A DNA stretch of 23,421 bases from contig DAAJ01000053.1 of assembly GCA_001701115.1 (NCBI GenBank), positions 1-23,421 of the forward strand. The letters are read 5' to 3'. Source of the stretch: Bacteroidales bacterium GP2 (GTDB lineage: Bacteria; Bacteroidota; Bacteroidia; Bacteroidales; Muribaculaceae). A model generated the notes under the pieces. That model searched no databases. It saw nothing but the letters and a program-made list of their open reading frames with translations, and was not told the DNA's origin. Position numbers and translations under genes: made by a program. Below, piece after piece: positions 16,589 to 23,260 of this stretch (position 1 is its first letter; each line of letters begins with the position of its first letter).

Positions 16589-18355
16589 TCAGTCCTTAAC
16601 TTTTACATGCAGGCACTTCGACTGCTCCACCTGCGGAACTTTCATCTGATTACCCACTATCTCAACATCTTTGCATCCATTGAGAATAAATACCGGCTCG
16701 GTATCACCCTCAACAATATTTTTCATAAAAAGCAATTGCGCGGTAGATTTAGCATATAACACAGGACGTCCGGAGGTTGAGAACTTGTTTCCAACGATAC
16801 GCACTCCTTCATGAACAGGAGCTTTTGCAGAAATAACTGTATTGGACGGGTTAAGTGCGATAGTTGCCCCATGAGTAGCCCCATTGTAACCGCAGTCAAC
16901 AAATGTGTTGTCACGTATGGTAACATCCGTAACAGGACCAGACTCAAACCAACCCTCAGCATCCCCTTCTATTAGAACTGCCGCCATGCCGAGGCGAGTG
17001 AAAATATTGTTTTCAATAATCACCTTGCGTGGAGTTGTAGCAAGAATTCCGCGGGTGCTGTGACGGGTAAAAGTACATCCGCTCACATGAAGTGTTGGAG
17101 TGCAGGTAAGGTTTTCCACGCAAGTAAACTTAGTTTTTACACTTGATGGAATCTTACGGTCAAAAGCAACCGTGAGATTACGGGGATTCTCCATAACCAC
17201 CGAAGTAACAACAGCTTTCTCACCGCGAAGCATGGTTGAAGGATCTACAAAAGCTACAGTGTCGCCAGGATGATACGCCATAAAACCATACGACTGGTGG
17301 TGCATGAACCGTAAGCGGAGAGCATTACCGGGAAGAATATCTTCTACCCTGAGATTTGTGCCATGCACGTTTATTGCATCATCATGCGATCCGGAAAAAT
17401 TGCAGTCTTTTATTTCCACCGCCCCGCTGCATCCAGAAAAATGCATAAAATCCGCAGAAGATGCAAGGATACGTCCGGATGTTTCAGATGGACGGCAGTT
17501 TACCCGGTGCATAGTAACATTCCGGGTGTATTGGCTCACAATGCCGAGACCGTGCATATAACGCATATTGACATCCTCCAGCTTAATGTCATGGCTGTCG
17601 ATAATAAGAGTTCCAACCTGGTCGCGGATAATATCGCGAAGGGTGAGGGTTGCGCCTACTTCTGGTGAAAAATCCAAAGGAACCGTAAAAGCAAGTACTC
17701 CAGGACGTATTTCCTCTACATCGCATTTTGAAAGAAGGTTCCAGTCACCTGAATAGGTAGCATGGTCAGTAGTCGGGCTGTAACTGATGCAATGCACACG
17801 GTTTGAGCGCCAGCCTTCACCGATAAGACTTATGCGCCGGTCGGTAATGTCATACCGTGTATCCGGATGCACTGACATGACTACCTTTCCCGGGGATACT
17901 TCGGTATAGGTCATCTCAGAGCCGCCGGGACGTTCAAAATCCACGGAAAGATTACGCAGAGTAACTCCGCCGCAACTGTCTATGGTGATAGGAGTAATCT
18001 TTCCATGCATCATCAGCGTCGCACCTGACCCTTCAACAGTCAGTCCCTCGATACCGTTAAAATGCAAACCGAGAGTTTTGACCTTTGAGGGACATTCAAC
18101 CTCAGAAGATGTATTGGATATATAAATCTCTTTACGTTTTGCGCCTTCGGGCCAAATATCATAACGTCCTGGCTCAAACAGCAGTACTGCGCCTGGTACC
18201 GAGCGGCAACTGTCTATGGCTGCCTGGATGGCTGTAACTGAGTTTACATACGTTCCGGGACGGCACCCGAAATCACTCACCCGTATAGTATCAGAGGGTG
18301 TTGCCGCAACTGAAAATGCTGCAGTGACAGCAAAGGAAAAAATAAAATGTTTCAT
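16589..18355 (-). CDS. GH110 alpha-1,3-galactosidase, secreted
   Basis: Exo-glycosidase that removes terminal alpha-1,3-linked galactose from glycans such as blood group B or linear alpha-Gal epitopes. The 588-residue product has a signal peptide (1-18, cleavage likely after VAA) and then a right-handed parallel beta-helix. It matches the GH110 pattern known from Bacteroides GlaA/GlaB: GRYDIWPEG (63-71), YISNTSSEVECPSKVKTLGL (78-97), LSVDFERP (136-143), and the active-site block HDDAINVHGT (324-333) with D325 and D326. No lipobox is present, so a periplasmic location is likely. Whether it prefers branched (GlaA) or also linear (GlaB) substrates cannot be told. It stands alone among housekeeping genes, without susC/susD. 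The ATG is almost at the predicted transcription start. Confidence 0.9.
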   Translation of the reverse strand: MKHFIFSFAVTAAFSVAATPSDTIRVSDFGCRPGTYVNSVTAIQAAIDSCRSVPGAVLLFEPGRYDIWPEGAKRKEIYISNTSSEVECPSKVKTLGLHFNGIEGLTVEGSGATLMMHGKITPITIDSCGGVTLRNLSVDFERPGGSEMTYTEVSPGKVVMSVHPDTRYDITDRRISLIGEGWRSNRVHCISYSPTTDHATYSGDWNLLSKCDVEEIRPGVLAFTVPLDFSPEVGATLTLRDIIRDQVGTLIIDSHDIKLEDVNMRYMHGLGIVSQYTRNVTMHRVNCRPSETSGRILASSADFMHFSGCSGAVEIKDCNFSGSHDDAINVHGTNLRVEDILPGNALRLRFMHHQSYGFMAYHPGDTVAFVDPSTMLRGEKAVVTSVVMENPRNLTVAFDRKIPSSVKTKFTCVENLTCTPTLHVSGCTFTRHSTRGILATTPRKVIIENNIFTRLGMAAVLIEGDAEGWFESGPVTDVTIRDNTFVDCGYNGATHGATIALNPSNTVISAKAPVHEGVRIVGNKFSTSGRPVLYAKSTAQLLFMKNIVEGDTEPVFILNGCKDVEIVGNQMKVPQVEQSKCLHVKVKD

Positions 18356-18380
18356 GCCACAAATTTACAATTATTGTGGC
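18356..18380. repeat. palindrome over the GH110 promoter
   Basis: Seven-base arms GCCACAA (18356-18362) and TTGTGGC (18374-18380) are perfectly complementary, with an AT-rich 11-base centre that contains the -7 box. The placement suits a repressor operator. Arms this long occur about 20 times by chance in such a window, so only placement argues for function. Confidence 0.42.
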
Positions 18381-18390
18381 GCTTGCCAAA
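18360..18390 (-). promoter_or_regulatory. promoter for the GH110 gene
   Basis: The minus strand has TTTG at 18390-18387, exactly 19 bases, then TAAATTTG at 18367-18360, a perfect -33/-7 pair. Only four bases separate the -7 box from the ATG, so the mRNA would be leaderless or nearly so. A second TAnnTTTG-like box (TATATTTG, 18394-18387) shares the TTTG and could give a leader of about 26 bases instead. Confidence 0.55.
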
Positions 18391-18397
18391 TATACCG

Positions 18398-18868
18398 TTA
18401 TAGTTTTCTACCTTCGAATCTTTCAACGCATTCAACCCAATGCCGATCTACTTTTATGGATTTCGCCGTTTTCGGGTCAAAACCCGCCATGATGGTATAG
18501 CCTATGCACTTGGTCTGACCGGTTGAGCTGTTAACAATGCGCTGCTCCATCTTGAAACTATGCTCGCTGACAGAAGTAACGGTTGTCCACACTTCAAGGC
18601 TCTCGTTGAAGTACGACGGCGAATAAAAGTCGCAGCTTATATGCACAACAACCGCGCGCAGGCTCTTCCAGTCCATCCCTTCAGGAAGCACGTCGCTGAA
18701 ATAGCTAACTTTGGCAAGGTCCATGAACGACAAATAGACATTGTTGTTCAGGTGACCCAACATATCTATGTCGGTAAATCTCATCTGTACCGGCAAGCTG
18801 TGGTAGAAAGGAAACTGCGCCGCCGGCACCTTTGGATTATCTGACGGCAAATATGAACCTGATTGCAT
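18398..18868 (-). CDS. acyl-CoA thioesterase-like hotdog protein (4HBT family)
   Basis: A 156-residue single-hotdog protein, expected to hydrolyse an acyl-CoA or acyl-ACP thioester. The diagnostic block RFTDIDMLGHLNNNVYLSF (30-48) has the D-x-x-GH-x-NN pattern, with D33/D35 near the active site and GHLNN at 38-42. No membrane or signal segment is seen. It begins with ATG, 11 bases after the DUF721 gene stop. It ends 42 bases before GH110, and its last bases run into that gene's promoter. The substrate cannot be told from sequence. Confidence 0.86.
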   Translation of the reverse strand: MQSGSYLPSDNPKVPAAQFPFYHSLPVQMRFTDIDMLGHLNNNVYLSFMDLAKVSYFSDVLPEGMDWKSLRAVVVHISCDFYSPSYFNESLEVWTTVTSVSEHSFKMEQRIVNSSTGQTKCIGYTIMAGFDPKTAKSIKVDRHWVECVERFEGRKL

Positions 18869-18879
18869 ACTGATTCTTC

Positions 18880-19170
18880 TTAATGGATGATTATTTCATT
18901 TATAACATTCCGACCCACCGCCATGTTTATCGACTCCATTATGCGGTTGAGGTGAAACGAAAGCTCATGCTTCAGCGGAGCAGAAGTGATGTAGACATGG
19001 AGCGATGAGCCGGCAACATACCTCCGGGATGTGTATCGGTTAACCCCCTGCCCTACTATTTCGCTCCAGGCATACGAAGCTCGTTGGCGGGCAAGCAGCT
19101 CGGCATTGCCGTCCTGCTCCAAAGCGGCATCAATAATCTCCGCTATGCTCTTCGGATCTGTCCTTTTCAT
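18880..19170 (-). CDS. DUF721 (DciA-like) protein
   Basis: A 96-residue protein matching the DUF721 family, with WSEIVGQGVNRYTS (35-48), LHVYITSAPLKHEL (57-70) and an NVINEIIIH end. DUF721 is the core of DciA, the replicative helicase loader or regulator in bacteria without DnaC/DnaI. Bacteroidetes versions are short like this, with the KH-like fold alone. Its place four bases after recF fits the recombination/replication setting. It starts at ATG 19170. Calling it the helicase operator is inference; only the family is secure. Confidence 0.84.
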   Translation of the reverse strand: MKRTDPKSIAEIIDAALEQDGNAELLARQRASYAWSEIVGQGVNRYTSRRYVAGSSLHVYITSAPLKHELSFHLNRIMESINMAVGRNVINEIIIH

Positions 19171-19174
19171 AGGC

Positions 19175-20284
19175 TCAGCTTATGCCGGAGGGGGTAAAAA
19201 CCCCGTTATCCACATTCCACAATTTATAAGTTCCTGCGGTGCGTCCCATTATTTCGTCAAGATGCGCGCGATTGGTGTCAGTAATGAATATCTGCCCGAA
19301 ATCCTCCCCTGTCACCATTCCCATAATCCTCTCCACACGCTCAGCATCCAATTTGTCAAAAATATCATCGAGAAGTAACAGCGGTCTCATTCCCGACACC
19401 CTGTGCAGAAATTCGTACTGGGCAAATCTCAAAGCTGTGGTAAAAGTCTTGCACTGCCCTTGCGATGCAGTGCGCTTCATAGGCATGGAATTGAGGGTCA
19501 TCACTATATCGTCACGATGTGGACCAACAGTAGTGTGGCGCAAAACAGTATCTTTGGTCCTTGCACCATCAAGCACTTCAAGCAAGCTTTCAGCGCCATC
19601 GCTCATAGAGCCTTGGAAAGCGAGGGTAACGCTCTCGCTTCCCTCCCCAGCTATTGCGCGGTAAAACCGCTCGAACAGCACCTGAAGCTCACGTGTCCAT
19701 CGCTCACGAGCCGGATGAATGTATGCCGCGGCAATGTCCATCTGCAGTTCGACCGCATCGAAGAGTCCCCGGTCGTTAGCTCCGTCCCTGAGCAGTCTGT
19801 TACGCTGCTCCAGTGCCCCCCCATACCTTATCAAGGCATCCAGGTAACGCCTGTCTCCTTGCGAGATAACCATATCCATCCAACGCCGCCTGTCCTCAGA
19901 TGTGCCTCTCACAAGGTCGATATCTCCCGGTGCCGCTATCACAAGAGGAAAAAGACCGATGTGCTCGCTCAAGCGTGAATACTCCTTACCGGCACGCTTG
20001 AGGCTTTTGCGTTTGCCGCGAGCAAGCCCTAAGGTCAGCTCCTCTGCTGTACCGCTGCGCTCATACCGTCCTTTAGCCAATGCAAAATCTTCCCCATCTT
20101 TAATAAGCATGCTGTCCGGCATACCGCTGAAGCTCTTGCAGAAACTCAGAAAATATATTGCATCAAGCAGATTGCTCTTGCCCATGCCGTTGTTGCCAAG
20201 GAAACAGTTGATTTTTGGTGAAAAATCCAACCGCGCCTCAGCAATATTCTTGAAATTTGTAAGTATCAGGCTGTTAAGCTGCAT
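19175..20284 (-). CDS. recF: DNA replication and repair protein RecF
   Basis: SMC-like ATPase that loads RecA at single-stranded gaps with RecO and RecR. The 369-residue product has Walker A GNNGMGKS (30-37), followed by NLLDAIYFLSFCKSF (38-52). The ABC-type signature is TASQGQCKT (272-280) and Walker B is LLLLDDIFDKLD (302-313). A C-terminal ITDTNRAHLD switch completes the fold. All ATPase residues are intact and the length is normal. It lies 12 bases after the endonuclease-like gene and four before DUF721, with no promoter of its own seen. recF is often close to the origin, consistent with the parS site in this window. Confidence 0.96.
   Translation of the reverse strand: MQLNSLILTNFKNIAEARLDFSPKINCFLGNNGMGKSNLLDAIYFLSFCKSFSGMPDSMLIKDGEDFALAKGRYERSGTAEELTLGLARGKRKSLKRAGKEYSRLSEHIGLFPLVIAAPGDIDLVRGTSEDRRRWMDMVISQGDRRYLDALIRYGGALEQRNRLLRDGANDRGLFDAVELQMDIAAAYIHPARERWTRELQVLFERFYRAIAGEGSESVTLAFQGSMSDGAESLLEVLDGARTKDTVLRHTTVGPHRDDIVMTLNSMPMKRTASQGQCKTFTTALRFAQYEFLHRVSGMRPLLLLDDIFDKLDAERVERIMGMVTGEDFGQIFITDTNRAHLDEIMGRTAGTYKLWNVDNGVFTPSGIS
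19206..19214 (+). promoter_or_regulatory. DnaA-box-like sequence inside recF
   Basis: TTATCCACA, the tight E. coli-type DnaA box, lies in the recF 3' end, where the codons encode VDN. One or two such 9-mers are expected by chance in a window this long, so function is doubtful. Confidence 0.2.
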
Positions 20285-20296
20285 AGATGCTCACGC

Positions 20297-21343
20297 TTAT
20301 TTCCTTTTCAAAAAAATCTGTGTGGGGAAATGGTCGCTGTAGCCGTTCAGGAATCGTCCCCCCGCATAAGTGCGGTGAGGCATTCCGGTATACGGCGCCT
20401 CGGTCTGCTTAAGGAAATCAAGGTCACATACCTCCGCTCCCACGAGGGTCAGCACCGAACCATTGTCCGGCAGAAGCATTCCACCCACAATAATTTGGTC
20501 AAAAAGGTTCCATTTGCCCCGGTAGGTAAGTGTTCCTTTGCCACTTGCGAGGATATCCCACCAAGGATTATAGAAACCGGTGGGAGGCACATCATAGGCA
20601 TTGCGCCTCGCCCCGATAGTCAGAGCGCACGATGCATTTTCCGGGTCATCGTTCAAGTCCCCCATTATTATTATAGGTCTTAGCGGCGACGCTGCGCGTA
20701 TGCTGTCAGCAATGCTCTTTGAAAGTTCAGCTGCTGCAATACGCAAGTACTCGCTCGCCTCCTGACCGCCTAAGCGCGACGGCCAGTGGTTCACAATCAC
20801 GCTTATGGTGTCTATGCCTAACACACCGGACACGCACAACTGGTCACGGGTGCGGAAATCTGGGTTGCTCTCCACAAAAAGACGGTGAGTCTCTACCCCG
20901 GTCACCTCAAACAGCTCCGGGTCATAGAGCAATGCAACATCTATGCCGCGTGCGTCCGGAGAATCACGGTGCACATATTTCAGTCCGCGGCTCTGCAGAG
21001 GCTTTGCGTTTACAAGGTCTGCAACTACAGACTCATTCTCAACCTCAGCTATGCCTATGACCGCCGGACCACCGGGAGTAAGCCCGCTTACCATTCCCGC
21101 TATAGCATTGGCAAGATTGTTCAGCTTAAGGTTATATTTGATGGAATCCCATTTGCGGGCACCGCCTGGGCTGAATTCAAGGTCAAACTTGCCGTTGGCG
21201 TTAATAGTGTCAAAAAGGTTCTCAAGATTATAAAAAGCGACACCGTACACCTGAGTACTGTCACTGCCACATACAGGCTGCATACCGCTCATGCCTAATG
21301 CCGAACATAGTGCCACAACCAGTGAAACAAATATTTTCTTCAT
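20297..21343 (-). CDS. exported endonuclease/exonuclease/phosphatase-family protein
   Basis: Magnesium-dependent phosphodiesterase-fold protein with a signal peptide (hydrophobic core 4-19), probably periplasmic. The 348-residue product contains all EEP landmarks: FYNLENLFD (37-45, N39), GIAEVEN (97-103, E100), RGIDVALLYDP (132-142), NHWPSR (185-190, H186), MGDLNDDP (227-234, D229/N231) and YSDHFP (335-340, H338). The catalytic set is complete. Bacteroidetes keep many such proteins, with substrates ranging from nucleic acids to phospholipids, so the role is open. It starts at ATG 21343, heads the recF run, and is transcribed away from the TPR regulator. Confidence 0.87.
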   Translation of the reverse strand: MKKIFVSLVVALCSALGMSGMQPVCGSDSTQVYGVAFYNLENLFDTINANGKFDLEFSPGGARKWDSIKYNLKLNNLANAIAGMVSGLTPGGPAVIGIAEVENESVVADLVNAKPLQSRGLKYVHRDSPDARGIDVALLYDPELFEVTGVETHRLFVESNPDFRTRDQLCVSGVLGIDTISVIVNHWPSRLGGQEASEYLRIAAAELSKSIADSIRAASPLRPIIIMGDLNDDPENASCALTIGARRNAYDVPPTGFYNPWWDILASGKGTLTYRGKWNLFDQIIVGGMLLPDNGSVLTLVGAEVCDLDFLKQTEAPYTGMPHRTYAGGRFLNGYSDHFPTQIFLKRK

Positions 21344-21362
21344 GCTTGAATAATTTTTACCG

Positions 21363-21394
21363 TAAAATTACCTCTTATCCTTGAACCAACCAAA
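21363..21394 (-). promoter_or_regulatory. promoter for the EEP-recF run
   Basis: The minus strand has TTTG at 21394-21391, a 20-base spacer and TAATTTTA at 21370-21363, which fits the -7 consensus except for the last base. Transcription would start near 21357, about 14 bases before the ATG. Confidence 0.42.
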
Positions 21395-21426
21395 AAACCG
21401 CTAAAATTACATGACGCGCATTTTAT

Positions 21427-21457
21427 TTTGATATATTCCTAAACCTCCGTATCTTTG
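21427..21457 (+). promoter_or_regulatory. promoter for the TPR-HTH regulator
   Basis: TTTG at 21427-21430, exactly 19 bases, then TATCTTTG at 21450-21457: a perfect match to the Bacteroidetes promoter. The ATG lies only eight bases beyond the -7 box, so the leader would be zero to about five bases. Confidence 0.62.
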
Positions 21458-21465
21458 CCTAAACC
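21438..21465 (+). repeat. direct repeat CCTAAACC around the -7 box
   Basis: CCTAAACC occurs at 21438-21445 and 21458-21465, exactly 20 bases apart and ending against the ATG. The copies flank the -7 box and could be operator half-sites on one DNA face. An 8-base repeat pair at short range is not rare by itself. Confidence 0.4.
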
Positions 21466-23142
21466 ATGAAAGCTAAGTACGTCATTACAATCCTTTTCAT
21501 CTGTGCGCTTGCCGCGTGCACCACACGTCATGACCCGAGGGTGGAAGCGGCATTTTCACTCGCTGACTCTGCGCCAGAAGCCGCCATCGACTCTATCGCT
21601 TCGCTCGATTCACTGGTTCTCCCCTACACCGACAGGATGCTACTCCGGCTCGCCGCAATAAAAGCTGCCGACAAGGCTGACATGCCACTGCCGGGAGACA
21701 CCGCAATACTGCCGCTTGTGGACTATTATTCCTCCCATGAAACCGACCGGTTCTACCCAACCGCGTTATACTACGCAGGACGAATATACTCTGAATCGGG
21801 AGACTTCCCTACAGCGCTAAGCTTCTTCCAGGACGCACTCGACATCCTGCCCGAGAATACGCCACAACTCAAACTGAGAGGCTGTATCCTCAGCCAGACC
21901 GGAGCAATTCTTTCCAATCTAAGGCTATATGATGAGGCAGAGCGTTACTTTACAAAAGCATTGGAAACTGACGCTCAACTGCTGGACACTATCAACATGG
22001 TGTATGATCTTGATAATATTGCATATTTATATAGAAAAAAAGGGAATTATACAAAGACAATAGAAACTCTTCTTTATTCCGACTCTCTTTCTGAAAAAAT
22101 CCCGGACAATATATCCTCATCTTTGCCAAGTCTTGCGTTTGCTTATTACAAAGCCGGAAATACTGACCATGCATTAGATTTATTAAAACATTTGGATCCA
22201 AATATATCCAAAAATGACACAAACACTATCTTCTCAACATTATGTGCGATTTATAACCATATGGGTTACCAAGATAGTACTTTCAAATATGCCACTAAAC
22301 TTGCTACACAAAACAATGAGTATTATAAGAGGAATGGATACTATTATCTTTTGCAAAAAGAACTAAAAGATTTTGTACCACAAGATTCTATCTACAGTTA
22401 TGTTGCAAAATATCTTGATTACTCAGAGAATATATTAAAACAAAACTCAAGTCATGCCGCATTAATTCAAAACTCCTATTATAATTATACCCTTCATGAC
22501 CGCAAACGTCATGAAGCAGAGAGGTCAAAGGATAGTGTGATTGTAGTAGCCCTTGTTCTTGCTGTTATCGTTTGTCTGCTCATAATAGTTGCTCTATACT
22601 ATAAGTATAGAAGCCAGTTGCGTAAATTGAAACTGAATGAGGCACTTGAGAATATCAGGATACTAAAAAAACAACTTAAAGAACTTACAGAAGCAAAAAC
22701 ACAGTACAATGCAAATGATACAGATTTGGCATTAAAAGAACAACTAAGAAAGCAACTCATTGAAGCAGCAAGTGTAACTACTGGCATATATTCCGTACCA
22801 GAAGAACTTGCAGCAACCCCGATTTATGCTTACTTAAAAAATAAAATCAGTAACAAAGAACCACTACCCGATAAATTTTCATGGATAAAATTACAGGATG
22901 CAATTGATCAGGCTTTCCCGGAATGGAAGCAAAGTCTGAGAATTCTTGCAGGAACAAATATCAAACCCGACACCATTAAAACCATACTCCTTATCAAATG
23001 TGGATGTACTCCCACTGAGCTTGCCTCACTGCTTGCACTTTCCAAAGGATCCATATCATCCCGGCGCGTTGAGGTATCAAAAAAAATCTTGGGAGACAAA
23101 TATCCCATGCAAATTGTTGACTCTGTAATACGCTTATTATAA
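21466..23142 (+). CDS. membrane-anchored TPR regulator with C-terminal HTH
   Basis: A 558-residue protein with a lipoprotein signal peptide (lipobox LAAC, Cys18). A long TPR region follows at about 85-325 (for example YYAGRIYSESGDFPTALSFF and LYDEAERYFTKAL). Then come one transmembrane helix (357-378), a charged coiled coil (about 382-435) and a C-terminal HTH (507-544, CGCTPTELASLLALSKGSIS). The expected topology puts the TPRs in the periplasm and the HTH in the cytoplasm, as a one-component sensor. This architecture recurs in Bacteroidetes, with ligands largely unknown. GC drops sharply near 22000: sampled 60-base lines run 55-58% before and about 27-40% after, though the reading frame is continuous. 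It is transcribed toward a small secreted protein gene that is a likely target or partner, which is inference. Confidence 0.85.
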   Translation: MKAKYVITILFICALAACTTRHDPRVEAAFSLADSAPEAAIDSIASLDSLVLPYTDRMLLRLAAIKAADKADMPLPGDTAILPLVDYYSSHETDRFYPTALYYAGRIYSESGDFPTALSFFQDALDILPENTPQLKLRGCILSQTGAILSNLRLYDEAERYFTKALETDAQLLDTINMVYDLDNIAYLYRKKGNYTKTIETLLYSDSLSEKIPDNISSSLPSLAFAYYKAGNTDHALDLLKHLDPNISKNDTNTIFSTLCAIYNHMGYQDSTFKYATKLATQNNEYYKRNGYYYLLQKELKDFVPQDSIYSYVAKYLDYSENILKQNSSHAALIQNSYYNYTLHDRKRHEAERSKDSVIVVALVLAVIVCLLIIVALYYKYRSQLRKLKLNEALENIRILKKQLKELTEAKTQYNANDTDLALKEQLRKQLIEAASVTTGIYSVPEELAATPIYAYLKNKISNKEPLPDKFSWIKLQDAIDQAFPEWKQSLRILAGTNIKPDTIKTILLIKCGCTPTELASLLALSKGSISSRRVEVSKKILGDKYPMQIVDSVIRLL

Positions 23143-23161
23143 ACACTATACCTAAATTTTT

Positions 23162-23199
23162 CCGCACTACTCCGCACTATCCTGACAATTACCGCACTA
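23162..23199 (+). repeat. three phased CCGCACTA repeats upstream of the last promoter
   Basis: Exact CCGCACTA copies begin at 23162, 23172 and 23192, spaced 10 and 20 bases so they face roughly one side of the helix. The third ends six bases before the -33 element at 23205. Three 8-mers this close are expected by chance about 0.003 times in the window. They look like activator-binding sites. Confidence 0.6.
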
Positions 23200-23204
23200 A
23201 AATC

Positions 23205-23236
23205 CTTGCATGACCTGTGCACCTTCTGTATTTTTG
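23205..23236 (+). promoter_or_regulatory. promoter for the small secreted protein gene
   Basis: A near-consensus CTTG at 23205-23208, a 20-base spacer and TATTTTTG at 23229-23236. Transcription would start near 23241, giving a leader of about 20 bases. The weak -33 element and the repeats just upstream suggest activator control. Confidence 0.55.
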
Positions 23237-23243
23237 TACAGAA
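23224..23243. repeat. palindrome over the -7 box of the last promoter
   Basis: Perfect seven-base arms TTCTGTA (23224-23230) and TACAGAA (23237-23243) surround TTTTTG, which is part of the -7 box. It ends about at the expected start site, so it is more likely an operator than an RNA hairpin. Chance occurrence is possible. Confidence 0.4.
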
Positions 23244-23260
23244 CAATTAAAATACCTATT

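Noticed and set aside
19206..19214. Origin of replication suggested by TTATCCACA
   Set aside because: A single box within recF coding sequence, no cluster and no AT-rich unwinding region; expected by chance.
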